DNA of 64,000 bases. Origin: Loripinus fragilis. Its lineage: Eukaryota; Mollusca; Bivalvia; Lucinida; Lucinidae. The position numbers were made by a program, and so were the translations under genes. The notes beneath the pieces are model-generated. The model was not told where the DNA came from. It did not search any database and saw only the letters and a list, made by a program, of their open reading frames with translations. Location: assembly GCA_964019695.1 (NCBI GenBank), contig OZ026517.1, positions 77,231,252 to 77,295,251 on the forward strand, given 5' to 3'. Of this stretch, positions 47,239 to 59,790 are shown one piece after another. How positions within the stretch are numbered: the stretch's first letter is position 1; each line of letters opens with the position of its first letter.

Positions 47239-48406
47239 TAAGATAGCGGATAGACACAACAGGACAACTGCATGTAACATAGCGGGTAGGCACAACAAGA
47301 CAGCTACATAGACACAACAGGACAACTACATGTAACATAGCGAGAAGATATAACAGGACAACTGCATAAAACATAATGAATAGACACAACAGGACAACTG
47401 CATGTTACAAAACGAATTGACACAACAGGACAACTGCATGTAACTAAAGGAATAGACAATACAGGACAACGGCATGAAACATAACGGATAGACACAACAG
47501 GACAACTACATCGACACAGCAGGGCAACTACATGTAACATAACGAACAGACACAACAGAACAGCTGCATGTAACATAGCGGATAGGCACAACAGGACAGT
47601 TACATGTAACATAACGAATAAACACAACAGGACAGCTACATGTTACATAGCGGATGGACACAACAGGACAACTACATGTAACATAACGGATAGACACAAC
47701 AGGACAACTACACGTAACATAGCGGATGGACACAACAGGACAACAGCATGTAACATAACGAATAGACACAACAGGACAACTACACGTAACATAACGAATA
47801 GACACAACAGGACAGCTACGTGTAACATAGTGGATAGACACAACAGGACAACTACATGTAACATAGCGGATGGACACAACAGGACAACTACATATAACAT
47901 AACGAATAGACACAACAGGACAGCTACATGTAACATAGCGGATAGACACAACAGGACAGCTACATGTAACATAACGAATAGACACAACAGGACAGCTACA
48001 TGTAACATAGCGGATAGACACAACAGGACAGCTACATGTAACATAGCGGATAGACACAACAGGACAACTACATATAACATAACGAATAGACACAACAGGA
48101 CAGCTACATGTAACATAGCGGATAGACACAACAGGACAGCTACATGTAACATAGCGGATAGACACAACAGGACAGCTACATGTTACATAGCGGATGGACA
48201 CAACAGGACAACTACATACAACATAACGAATAGACACAACAGGACAGCTACATAGATACAACGGGACAACTGCATGTAACATAACGAATAGACACAAAAG
48301 GACAACTGCATGTAACATAACGAATAGACACAAAAGGACAACTGCATGTAACATAACAAATAGACACAACAGGACAACTACATAGACATAGCAGGATAAC
48401 TACATG
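47239..48406. repeat. 36-bp satellite array, middle block
   Basis: Continuation of the 36-bp array between the LINE and the mariner-like MITE, with regular alternation of GCGGATAG and ACGAATAG variants. Confidence 0.95.
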
Positions 48407-49305
48407 TACGAGGGTCATCCAATAAAGAATGAGACTTTCTTCATAGTCTGAAAATCTGTGTGTGCATTTCGTTAAAATGTACTATAATGATAGTATGACA
48501 TCTAAGCAATTCAGGAATAGAAATTATATGTTTGTGATTGATCAGTTATCATAGTAACGGGATGTTTCGTGGAAGGATTTGAAGATGCATGGCCACGTTT
48601 ATACTTTTTTTTTATATATATCTATGGTCATTCAAAGTTGTTTATTTTCGATCACAGAAAAAATTTAACCTTTGTATATCATTTCTTTGCTTGAATAGTC
48701 TTAGTGTTGCATAACATTCTATAAAAGAAGAACCCAAAATGTATATCCTTTATTTGGGTTGCCTAGCAACCAATTAACTTTGCGTTGCTATGGTAACTAT
48801 GTTAGCAATGTCTATCCTACGAAAGGTATCTTTATGTGCAGCTGGTTGTAATTTAGGTCACATGAACCAAACCCTGTTCGCTTTATTTGCCTTTGAGTAT
48901 TTGATATTAACTTTTAAAGTCAAGAGGTCAGCGAAAAATACCAGATATTTCTTGGAAACTTGATTTTTTAAGCTTTGTTTTCATGGTAACAGCTGAAGAT
49001 TCTGGAGGATTACTTTTCCCTATTGGTTATACACAAATTTCATGAGCATATACAAGTATTACTAGAAAAAAACTATACGTTTTAATCTGTTGCCATGGTG
49101 ACCATTTACAGTGAGCCGTCCACGGATGTTTGCCTAGTCTTCTAATGTTGCCGAGCAACAAATATTGGATCTGTGTAACTCATCGAATATGGTACATGTT
49201 AGTAGCCAAAACGATTAGCTAGCTTAGAATGAGACTTCGTAAGTTTAGCATGTAAATTCACTGCGCTATAGCAAAAGTCTCATTCTTTATTGGATGACCC
49301 TCGTA
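48407..49305. mobile_element. mariner-like MITE with 30-bp inverted repeats and TA duplication
   Basis: The element spans 48409-49303 (895 bp). Its termini are perfect 30-bp inverted repeats starting CGAGGGTCATCCAATAAAGA. It is flanked by TA at 48407-48408 and 49304-49305. Removing it with one TA restores an intact 36-bp monomer (CATG-TA-ACATAGCGG). The TIR style and TA target fit the Tc1/mariner superfamily. The interior has no transposase frame, so it is non-autonomous. Confidence 0.92.
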
Positions 49306-51782
49306 ACATAGCGGATAGACACAACAGGACAACTACATAGACACAACAGGACAACTGCATGTAATATAACAAATAGACACAACAGGACAACTACATAGAC
49401 ATAGCAGGATAACTACATGTAACATTGCGGATAGGCAAAACAGGACAACTACATAGACACAACAGGACAGCTACATAGACATAGCAGGATCACTTCATGT
49501 AACATAACGAATAGACACAACAGGACAGCTAAATGTAACATAGCGGATAGACACAACAGGACAGCTACATGTAACATAGCGTATAGACACAACAAGACAG
49601 CTATATAGACACAACAGAACAACTGCATGTAACATAACGAATAGATACAACAGGACAGCTACAAAGACACAACAGGACAACTACATAGACACAACAGGAC
49701 AGCTACATTTAACATAGCGGATAGACACAACAGGACAGCTACATGTAACATAACGAATATACACAACTGGACAACTACAAAGACACAACAGGACAGCTAC
49801 ATAGACAAAACAGGACAGCTACATGTAACATAGCGGATAAACACAACAGGACAACTACAGATAACATAGCGGATAGACACAACAGGACAACTACATAGAC
49901 ACAACAGGACAACTACATTTAACATAGCGGATAGACACAACAGGACAACTAAATAGACACAACAGGACAACTACATTTAACATAGCGGATAGACACAACA
50001 GGACAGCTAAATAGACACAACAGGACAACTACATGTAACATAACGAATATACACAACTGGACAACTACATAGACACAACAGGACAGCTACATGTAACATA
50101 GCGGATAAACACAACAGGACAGCTACAGATAACATAGCGGATAGACACAACAGGACAGCTACATCGACACAACCGGACAACTGCATGTAACATAACGAAA
50201 GACACATCAGGACAACAGCAAAGACATAGCAGGACAACTACATGTAACATAACGAACAAACACAACAGGACAACTACATAAAAACAACAGGACAAATATA
50301 TAGACACAACAGGACACCTACATGTAACATAATGAATAGACACAGCAGGACAACGGCATGTAACATAACGAATAGACACTACATGACAACTGCATGTAAC
50401 ATATCAAAAAGACACAACAGGACATCGGCATGCAACATAACGAATAGACATAACAATACAGCTACATAGACACAACAGGACAACTGCATGTACCATAACG
50501 AATGGACACAACAGGACAACTACATGTAACATAACGAATAGACACAACAGGACAACGGCATGTAACATGACGAATAGACATAACAGGACAACTACATGCA
50601 ACATAACGAATAGACACAACAGGACAACTGCATGTACCATAGCGGATAGACACAACAGGACAGATACATAGACACAACAGGACAACGGCCTGTACCATAA
50701 CGAATAGACACAACAGGACAACTGCATGTAACATAACGAATAGACACAACAGGACAACGGCATGTACCATTACGAATAGACACAACAGGGCAACGGCACG
50801 TACCATTACGAATAGACACAACAGGACAACGGCATGCAACATGACGAATGGACACAACAGGACAACTGCATGCAACATGACGAATAGACATAACAGGACA
50901 GCTACATAGACACAACAGGACAACTGCATGTACCATAACGAATAGACACAACAGGACAACTACATGTAACATGACGAATAGACACAACAGGACAACGGCA
51001 TGTAACATGACGAATAGACACAACATGACAACGGCATGCAGCATGACGAATAGACATAACAGGACAACTACATAGACATAACAGGACAGCTAAATAGACA
51101 CAACAGGACAACTACATGTACCATTACGAATAGACACAACAGGACAGCTACATAGACACAACAGGAAAACGGCATGTAACATAACGAATAGACATCACAG
51201 GAAAACGGCATGTAACATAACGAATAGACATAACAGGACAACGGCATGCAACATGACGAATAGACATAACAGGACAGCTACATAGACATAACAGGACAGC
51301 TAAATAGACACAACAGGACAACTACATGTACCATTACGAATAGACACAACAGGACAGCCACATAGACACAACAGGAAAACGGCATATAACATAACGAATA
51401 GACACAACAGGACAACTACATGTAACATGACGAATAGACATAACAGGACAGCTACATAGACATAACAGGACAGCTAAATAGACACAACAGGACAACTACA
51501 TGTAACATAACGAATATACATAACAGGACAGCTACATAGACACAACAGGACAGCTGCATGTACCATTACGAATAGACACAACAGGACAACTACATAGCCA
51601 TAGCAGGATAACTACATGTAAAATAGCGGATAGACACAACAGGACAACTACAAAGACACAGCAGGACAACTGCATGTAACATAAAGAATAGACTTAACAG
51701 GACAACTACATGCAACATAACGAATAGACACTTTAGGACAACCAGATAGACACAACAGGACAACTGCATGTAACATAACGAG
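49306..51782. repeat. 36-bp satellite array, right block
   Basis: Continuation of the array with more partial monomers and AACATGACGAATAG and GTACCATAACG variants. It decays into unique sequence at about 51782. Confidence 0.95.
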
Positions 51783-52828
51783 TCGCATATATAAGGACGA
51801 TTAGCTCTTTTAATGTATTGTATTAGTTTAAATGCAACCACGCAACTACAAATTTAGCGTTTCATTCCAATGAAACATCCAAGGATTAGCTGTCAACATA
51901 AAATTGACAGTCTACTATTGTCATCAGGGTACACGCCAAAGCTAACTGCTTGAAAGTTTATTCATTTTAAATGCTCATTACCCTGATAAAATAATGGTAG
52001 TTTAGAAGTTTGTGAAAAAGGTTTATGGTGTAAAACTCTTAAATATTGAAAAAGCATATGTTGGAGGTGCACATTTTTATTGCCTCACACAACAAATGTT
52101 ACTGTAAATAAGAACACCTATTTTGAAATTTACACTTTTTATCATACCATCACTTCTCGCACACACTTTTAAAGGCAGGTATGTGATAAGTACGAGAATC
52201 TCACTATTTTATGAACTGTGTCAGAAGAAATCCTGTTTTTCGCGATTTCCGACTGACTAACCTGTTGTTGTCTAAATATTGACATTTGGTATGAAGCAAG
52301 TTTAAATATTACTTTTTTCCAGTAGGAGATAAACAAGGCTGATGATCAGGCGCAGACTGGTATTCACTTTTGTTGTTCGCATAAACATTCAGGGTGTCTC
52401 GCGACAGGGTTCAATTATAATCCTATACCGCACTGTGTATGTGAATGTTTTGGCATATATTTACGTTTTCGATGCAAACCTTTAATGAATCTTTAGAATT
52501 TTGCAACCGTTCATAGCCCTATTAACCACACAAAATTTGATTGACAGCTGCCAAGCTGCAAATCGCTTTGAACATCGAATGTGACACTGGTGTTGTGATT
52601 GACAGCGAGCCACACCAGGCCCAGGATGCACGTGCGAAACAAACTTCTCGTTTGCTCCATCGGCTGTATGTGTTCACACTGGCTGTTCCACTTTTCCGTT
52701 TTTGCACTCCAACAAAACCGTTAATACGATTAAATATTAAATACAAAATTGTTTTATCTCCTAAATTATAAATATTTTCTATATATCAGTTATTTATAAT
52801 AAAATGTAAATAGAAGCAATAAATTAAA
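51783..52828. other. non-repetitive spacer
   Basis: About 1 kb of AT-rich sequence with no recognisable gene. A 76-codon open frame at 52541-52771 has no known motif and is matched by an antisense frame of similar length, so I do not call it. Confidence 0.6.
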
Positions 52829-52998
52829 TTTTTGGAAGGTTCGTGGAATCATGAATACTTTGGGTCTCTTGTAAAATTAACGTGAAGCCCTTCAGGTTCA
52901 CTCACTTTGCAAGAGACCCGAAGTATTCATACTTTTGGGCTTCACGTTAACTTTGCAAGAGAACCGAAGTATTTATGATTCCATGAACCTTCCAAAAA
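52829..52998. repeat. 170-bp foldback (inverted repeat)
   Basis: Arms of about 65 bp (52829-52893 and 52934-52998), starting TTTTGGAAGGTTCGTGGAATC and ending with its near complement. Inside is a shorter extra copy of the arm (CTTTGCAAGAGACCCGAAGT). No coding content. Confidence 0.85.
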
Positions 52999-53154
52999 TA
53001 GAACTCTTTTCTTAAATACACGCACCCTCAGACGGGACAACAACATTGAAAGCCTGTTATATGTAATGCAATTGCTTATTAACACACGCCTGATCAAATT
53101 CGGATGTAAAGTAAGAAAGTTATAGCAATATGAAAATAAAACTTATGAGTTTTT

Positions 53155-53502
53155 ACAAGCCCATGAGCCGGGCCGCGTAGCGCAGTCGGTAACGTGTCTG
53201 GCTACAGATGCGTGTCTGACTGCAGATCCAGGGGTCGCGAGTTCGATCCCGGTCCGGTCCCATACTTTCGTGGAGATAGATCATGAAATGATTTCTACGG
53301 TCATTCTCCTCCTTCCGCTGATTCATTCAAGAAGGGTTGTTGTCAGTTACAAGCGAAAGTATGTGCACGGATTACTGGTTAACCGCTTGTTCAAGCCTGC
53401 CCAGGAAAAAGTGTGGTTAGGTGAACTGACCGTCCCGCAATGACCATAGCTGTTGACTTGGGACGTAAAGCAACAAAACAAACAAACAAAACAAGCCCAT
53501 GA
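53155..53502 (+). mobile_element. tRNA-derived SINE with 12-bp target duplication
   Basis: The element spans 53167-53490 (about 324 bp), flanked by perfect 12-bp duplications ACAAGCCCATGA (53155-53166 and 53491-53502). The tRNA-like head has an A box (TAGCGCAGTCGGTAACG) and a B box (GAGTTCGATCCC) for RNA polymerase III. The body is a conserved-looking domain (CTTCCGCTGATTCATTC, GTGTGGTTAGGTGAACTGAC). The tail is an AAACA repeat. The anticodon-arm part of the head is duplicated (53193-53210 and 53211-53228). Confidence 0.9.
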
Positions 53503-53909
53503 AGGCCGCCTTTTTAAGTATTTAATTAACTTCCTATAAAATTTGAAAAGCTAATAGATTCCCCAAGTTAATTTTAAAATCAACTTTTTTCAACACACGA
53601 ATCAATAAAAATGTAAACATAATTTAAATACATGTACATAGGAGGAAACTAATTATTTTTGTTTAATATGCAGTATTTAATTAGGGCTGTGTGATGTCAC
53701 ACAACCCAAAAGGCTACCCTCCATAACTTACGTTCTCATATGTACCGTATTTAAGATTTACGTGCTTTAAATGTTGCTGTCCCATTTAATGGACAGCTTG
53801 AGTCACATTTGTACGGAGATGTATCAACGATGTAGATTTGTTTCCTGGACTATTGAATTGGACTATAGGAATTCATCACACTCAGATAGATCATCACGTA
53901 AATAAACAC
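53503..53909. other. non-repetitive spacer
   Basis: About 400 bp of AT-rich sequence. No gene or repeat seen. Confidence 0.6.
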
Positions 53910-54340
53910 AGCCCAGGAAACTATCATAATCATAAACCCAACCAGAATAGCTCTCAAATAAACTAAGTTATTCTCAACCTCTCAAATTAACTAAGCTATT
54001 CCCAATAGCCCAGGAAACTACTACAGAGCAGTCAAAAATAAACTAAGTTTTTCTCAATAGCCTAGAAACTATTACAATCATAAATCAGAATATCCCCAAA
54101 AATAAACTAAGTTATTCTCAATAGCCCAGGAAACGATCATAATCTTAGGCCCAACCAGAATAGTCCTCAAAAATAAACTAAGTTATTCTCAATAGCCCAG
54201 GAGACGATCATAGTCATAGACCCAGCCAGAATAACCCTACAGAGTAGTCAAAAATAAACTAAGTTATTCTCAATAGCCCAGGAAACTATCACATTCATAG
54301 AACCAACCAGAATTTTCCCAAATTAAATAACTTATTCACA
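53910..54340. repeat. minisatellite, irregular units of about 60-90 bp
   Basis: Repeated blocks CAATAGCCCAGGAAAC(T/G)AT, ATAAACTAAGTTATTCT and CCAACCAGAATA, about five to six irregular units. Confidence 0.85.
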
Positions 54341-54360
54341 GCTAGTCACTCAAGCTTACC

Positions 54361-54443
54361 AGGGGAGCCATCTCTGGCACAATTTTTTGCCTGAAAAATT
54401 CTAAGTTCTTTTCAGGCTTAAAAATTGTACCAGAGTGGCCCCC
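54361..54443. repeat. small foldback around TGGCACAATTTTT
   Basis: GGGGAGCCATCTCTGGCAC and the facing GTACCAGAGTGGCCCC are imperfect complements with an AT-rich centre. It is followed at 54470-54560 by a short direct repeat of CAGTATTCAG(GG). Confidence 0.65.
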
Positions 54444-54582
54444 GTTACTACTTTTTTAATTTATATATCAAACAGTATTCAGTATTCGGGTGACAATAAT
54501 GGAGTACTCAGTATTCAGGGTGTAAAATAAAGAGTATTCAGTATTCAGGGGGATAGCGGGCTACAACCCCCCCCCCCGTTAA

Positions 54583-55134
54583 GGCTCTGTCAAACTATAA
54601 CGCTCTAGCCAACGTATGAAAAATATATCCAGTACGCTGGCATACGTTGAAATCGAATTGAAAAATCAGTGAAAGCCTCTCAGCGTATACTAAACGAACA
54701 TAGAACGTGTGTCTAACATATGAGTAACTTATTCATACCTTATTCCTGGCGTAACATAACTTAAACTTGTACTGGCGTATAACAGCGTATTATGTATATA
54801 TTCATCATACATGTATCACCAGCGTTCTTGACTTATAAGAAACTTATGACAACGATCGTCTAACTTATGCCTAATAACGTATACACGTATGTTAACTTAT
54901 GCATAACTTATATGTCCAACGTAAAAGCATGTACAAAATTTTGGAACCCCTTCGCCGTATGACAACGTACATGTATACCACCATACTGTAGCGTGTTCGT
55001 AACGTATTTAAAACTTATCTCAACTTATTCAGCGTACACCGACGTACTTGATGATTTTCCATACGTCGGTATACGTAGGAGATAAACGTACCTTAACGTA
55101 TGCATAACTTGCATGTATCGTACATCTAACTTAT
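54583..55134 (+). repeat. terminal part of a CGTA-rich dispersed element (left copy)
   Basis: Begins AGGCTCTGTCAAACTATAAC after TTA, and contains many CGTATG/ATAACTTA motifs and the block GTAGCGTGTTCGTAAC...ATTCAGCGTACACC. The block recurs at 62040-62170 and 62290-62400 in the same orientation. The right copy ends GTGTGACAGGG before TTA, which is roughly the complement of the left end. Confidence 0.65.
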
Positions 55135-56458
55135 AGTACAGCAGACGACTGGCCAAAAGTCCTCTCCTTAAGGACTTTACTGGTCAGATCGGTGCAACAT
55201 CTAGTGACATATACCAAAATGTTTGTTTGTATGCCCAGCTTCAGAATCCGGTTGATGACATCGTCGCTGATGAGTACTAACAGAGTTACGGCCCTTGAAC
55301 CGTACATACCCATTATAACAGATTTTTAGAATTTGCATACAGTTGGCAGATAGCATTGCATTTATTTCTAATAAGCATACATAATTGAAACATTTTTATG
55401 ATTTATATGGTATTGGATTAGAAAACAAAATTGAAATATAGTTTCAACATGTACGATACCTAAAGGTGTGTTTGTCCGTGTGTCTTTTTGTAAATAGTGT
55501 CAATGTAAAAGGGCAATGCTAACATTTCATAAACACAATTTTTAACCATAACTTAGTTCAAAATGCAAGTTCCATCTCTTTTTTTTCATCAAGGTAAGCA
55601 ACAGCATACACTTGTTTTAGGTCAAGCTTCAAATCAGGTTGTGACCTTTCTCAATGTCAAAGGTCAAGGTCAAATAGGCATACCCCCCAAATCACAAAAA
55701 AATGCGTATTTTATGTATCTGTTTATTAGTAAAAGTTTAGTTTGTGCCTGTTTGAAGCTTAACTTATAAGTACTAGTCTTACATACTTAAATTTTACATA
55801 TTCTTTGCCACCAAAGGGGAATAAATACCCCCAATCAAGCGAGGCGTAAGCTATACCGTAACGGCCTCAGTTTGAATCACGTCAAGATGATAACCGCTTT
55901 ATACTACGACTGGCCAGAATTCCTCTCCTTATGAACTTTGCTGGTAAGATTGTGCTAACATCAAGCGTCATAGTATGTGCGACTTCAGATTCCAGTTAAT
56001 GACATCGTCGAAGATGAGTACTTACACAGTTAAGGCCCTTGAACCGTACACACACGTTATATAGGATTATGCATATGCTGTATACAGTTGGTATAGAGCA
56101 TTGCATTTATTCATAAGGACACGTTAATACAATATTGTTATGACTTGTATGGTATTGGTTGGAAAACAACATTTAAAATAAATTATCAATACCAATGATA
56201 CATGTACCAAAAGCTGTGTTTGTCCGTGTGTCTGTTTGCAAATAGTTTCAATGCAAAAGGAAAATGCAAACTTTTCATAAAAAAATCTTTATCTATATTG
56301 AAATAGTTCAATTGCCATATTTCGTCAATTTTGTTTCATCAAAATAAGTAATAGTCTACACTCTTTGTATGTCAGAGTTAAAATTTGTGTTATGACCTAT
56401 TTAAATGTCAAGGGTCATGGTCAAATAGACATATTTAAAATCTCAATATCTAGTATAT
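55135..56458 (+). repeat. 761-bp diverged tandem repeat, two copies
   Basis: Two units, starting near 55145 and 55906 (ACGACTGGCCA(A/G)AA), share TGACATCGTCG, GGCCCTTGAACCGTACA, GTTTGTCCGTGTGTCT and the end of the unit TCAA(A/G)GGTCA(A/T)GGTCAAATAG. No coding capacity. Confidence 0.8.
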
Positions 56459-56810
56459 TTTATTAGCCCACCTGAGTCATAAGCTCAAAGTGAGCTATTG
56501 TGATCGTTGGATGTCTGTTTTCCGTCGTGCGTTATCAACAATTGCTTCAAACGATATCTCACCCTAAAATAATGGCTTGAATTTAATCAAATTTGGCTGA
56601 CAGGAATGGTCCTTATATGGGCCCTCTCAAATAATTGATGAAATAGTATATCTAGATGACATGGGTGAAAAAAGATTTTCGAAAACTTCTTGTCTGAAAC
56701 CACAAGGCTGATAGCCTTGATATTTTGTGTAGGATTAGATATTTTTCTTTTTTGTTCAAATTATGCCCATGGGGCCACAAATTGTCCCGCCTCTGGGTTC
56801 ACATGTTTAA

Positions 56811-56873
56811 CATAGGCCGTGGGTTGGTCTGCAGAGTGTGATTGTGGTATTTCCTGACCATACTCACTTGCTT
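56811..56873 (+). mobile_element. PLE family B, isolated 3' tail of about 60 bp
   Basis: GGTCTGCAGAGTGTGATTGT and GGTATTTCCTGACCATACTC match the extreme 3' end of family B in plus orientation, ending CTCACTTGCTTTTTT. It is a minimal 5'-truncated insertion or relic outside the satellite. Confidence 0.7.
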
Positions 56874-57198
56874 TTTTTAAAATGGGAAACATGAAAAAAT
56901 ATTGTCTGAAACCCTTTGAGCCTTGATATTAAATATGTAGCATCATCTAGTAGACCTCTACTAATTTTGTTAAAATTATGGTCCTAGGGTCAATTGTGGC
57001 CCGCTCCAGATTCACATGTTTTCCATAGATTTATATAGGGTACACATAACAAATCTTCTTGTCTGGAACCACTTGGCATACAGCCTTGATAATTGGTATT
57101 TGTATCATCTAGTGGACCCCTCCACCAGGTTTGTTAAAATTATGCCCATGTTGCCAAAATGGACCCATCCTGGGGGCCACGTGTTTTACATAGGTTTT

Positions 57199-57568
57199 AA
57201 AGCTGCATAGTCTGTAACTTTTGATCTTCTAATTTTAAAAATAATGTTTGTATTTTTCACGAACACAGTAAAAATACTCAAATTCAGGTAAACATTTTAC
57301 CATTTTCGTAAATCTTAACAAGTTATCACTATCAAAACAACTGCATTTATGTTAAAATTCAACGGTCTAGAATTATTGGAGGGACGCAAATAATTACCAA
57401 CAAGAGAAAAATACACCTATTTGATAAGATAATTCACTTTTCCATGCAGTTTTCAGCTGTACTGAACATTTTAATTGTGAAAACATAGCTTAATTCTACT
57501 TTACCAAATGCTTTAAAAAGAAAATAAAATTTTTCGAAAAATGTTCATAGTTACAGAGTATGCAGCTT
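57199..57568. mobile_element. MITE with about 20-bp inverted repeats
   Basis: Ends AAGCTGCATAGTCTGTAAC and GTTACAGAGTATGCAGCTT are complementary with one mismatch and are flanked by TA (possibly TTAA). About 370 bp, no open frame, inserted in the AGCCCACC-type repeat. Confidence 0.8.
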
Positions 57569-58000
57569 TAATAGGGAAAGCATAAAATAATATTCACAGA
57601 GTTGTAGCGTCACCTAGTGCTACTTTACCAAGTTTGTTCAAATTATGGCCCTTGGTTTTATATAGTTTTGTACAGCAAATATAAAAAAAATTTGTCTGAA
57701 ACCACATGGCCCAACGCCATTATATTTAGTATGTAGCATCACAAAGTAGACCTTCACTGAGTCTGTTCAAATAATGGCCGTGCAGACAAAAACCAGCCAC
57801 GAAGGCTATATAAGTTTATTTAAATAAAACACAAAACCCTTCTTGTTTGACCCACAAGGCCTGGAGCTGCCAGGTTTATTCAAAAATGGCTCCACCCAGG
57901 GAGATCACATGTTTTACATTGGCTTGTATAGTTAAAACATAAAAAAATCTTCTCTGGATCCACTTAAGTTCTTCAACAATGAAGTATCGTCCAGTGGTTT

Positions 58001-59210
58001 TCTTTTATTATGCTTTATTGTTGTCACCTTTTTGCAATACAAACGCCGCGAATAGCATCAAAGTACTGTGAGGTTTCCATTATATAAACGTTGCCATTAG
58101 CGAAACATCATACATACTGTATATGCTAAATTTTCTGAGAACTGGACAGGTCCATCATAATTTTGATTGTACTGTCATCACTACCAATGACTTCAGATTC
58201 AACACATACAATATTTTGTCTACATCTTGGTGTGTTATAATCTAGATCTGATAGAAAAAAATGTCAACCATTTGCAGGCCCTGTTTATTTGGTGTATTTT
58301 AGAAACATGTTCTTGGAAAAATATGAATAATTTATAAATTCAATTGCAATAAGGTAATTGAAAGTGGTATGAAATTAAAGTACATTTATTTCTGAGTAAG
58401 AAAGACTAAAAACAGCTCATTGTTAATTTATAGAGCGGACTTTTGACGAGAAAATGTGAGTTAGTAAGGTTATCATTTGAGGTTAATGAAATAATCTGTA
58501 GGTTACAGTATGTCTTGCAGGGTCGTCCTGAAAAGGATGTTTAGCAAATTAATTTGGTTTATCTAAAGTGTTAGGTTACCTAAAACTAACAAGATACAAA
58601 AAAGCATTAGAGTTTTCCAAAGCATAGACGAAAATCTAAGCAAAGCAGGAAAATGATACATAATATCTGTATATAGAAAACTTAAAAGCTACATACTGTT
58701 TAGATTTAGAATAGCCATCATTTCTGATGAAATATGAAGCCATTAAGATTGTCAGTATATTCGTACCTCACCCACTGTGTCAATGATCATTTACTCTGAT
58801 TTGGTGAAAGGATAATATGCAGATACACATTTATGTTGGGTGATACAGGAAGACGCAAATGCAAACGTCATCAAATTATATAAATGAAGGAAATTTCAAT
58901 ATTTCACCAATATTTTGGGACCATTGATTCATTTATTTATAAGGCCTATTACATTGATTTTAATCTTAAAACGACGCAAAAGCAAGAGCAATAATGCATG
59001 TTCCATGCAGTATTTTATATTGCTAAAGCAATACAAAAGATGCTGTAAAGTGATGTAAACCAAAATGTCTCGTATATTTTATTGCAATCAGATCCTCAGT
59101 AAGCAAGTTATTGGAGGAAAATTCGATTATAAATCCATTTTCTATGTGTGAGTCTTGCCATTAAGGGACAACAACTCGTGATTCAAAAAATAGAAATATG
59201 TAGCAGAAAC
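58001..59210. other. non-coding spacer
   Basis: About 1.2 kb of AT-rich sequence with no gene, strong repeat or RNA motif that I can support. Confidence 0.6.
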
Positions 59211-59790
59211 AAAGGGGTACATGCATTAAGGGGCCCTCTAGAGCAAAAAACTGAAAGTTGCTTTTCACCAATTTCATCCTAGTGTTTTGTTAGAAGAATA
59301 GCCCAAGTGTAAAATTCTGGCCTTTATTTTCCTTTTACCGGTTGCTATGTTAACCAAAATGGCTAAAAATAGGTTTAAAATAGAGAAATTGCTATTTTAG
59401 GCCAAATTTGAGGCTTTTGGAGACCGATTTTTTAACAATATGATATCAGCACAAGCAAATACCCAAAAAAACTTTTAATATATTATGTGCCGTCATAATT
59501 CTCATCATCTGTTAAAATTTTTTTTTGGTATTTGCTTGTGCTCTATATTAATTCCTCTGTTACATGTCTCAAATTTGCCCCAAAATGGCCATTTTCCTAT
59601 TTTCAGCCTATATTGGCGACCATTTGTGTTACCATAGCAGCCGTAAAAGTCGAATCAATACGAGAACTTTACTCTTTGGCTATTGTTCTAATAAACTAAT
59701 AAGAAGAAACTTGTGAAGAGCAAATTTTATTTTTTGACCTCATAGGGGGGGGGGGGGGGCAAAATAGCCTCTTAATGCACGTACCCCTTT
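59211..59790. mobile_element. 580-bp foldback element (MITE-like)
   Basis: Ends AAAGGGGTACATGCATTAAG and CTTAATGCACGTACCCCTTT are inverted, and complementarity continues inward with gaps over most of the element (CTATGTTAACC/GTTACCATAG, AGCACAAGCAAATACC/GGTATTTGCTTGTGCT). A G-run of about 14 lies near the right end. No open frame. Confidence 0.8.

Larger units (their letters stand above)
56459..58000 (+). repeat. diverged ~200-bp tandem repeat starting AGCCCACCTGAGTCATAAGC
   Basis: Head AGCCCACCTGAGTCATAAGC, followed by diverged units with CTTGTCTGAAACCACA, CATCTAGTGGACC, TTGTTAAAATTATG and CACATGTTTTACATAGG. I believe this kind of repeat is widespread in bivalve genomes. It is interrupted by a PLE tail (56811-56873) and a MITE (57199-57568). 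Confidence 0.75.

Noticed and set aside
47506..48369. 287-codon minus-strand frame and 141-codon plus-strand frame
   Set aside because: Both translate the 36-bp satellite; the 12-residue periodicity shows they are not genes.
38284..51782. CRISPR-like array (36-bp repeats)
   Set aside because: There are no unique spacers between repeats, the monomers are contiguous, and the surroundings are eukaryotic.
51783..52828. Host gene exon at 52541-52771
   Set aside because: Short, with no recognisable motif, overlapped by an antisense frame of the same size, and no splice context that I can support.
53167..53260. tRNA gene
   Set aside because: A and B boxes are present, but the anticodon arm is duplicated and the sequence continues into a SINE body with a target-site duplication.
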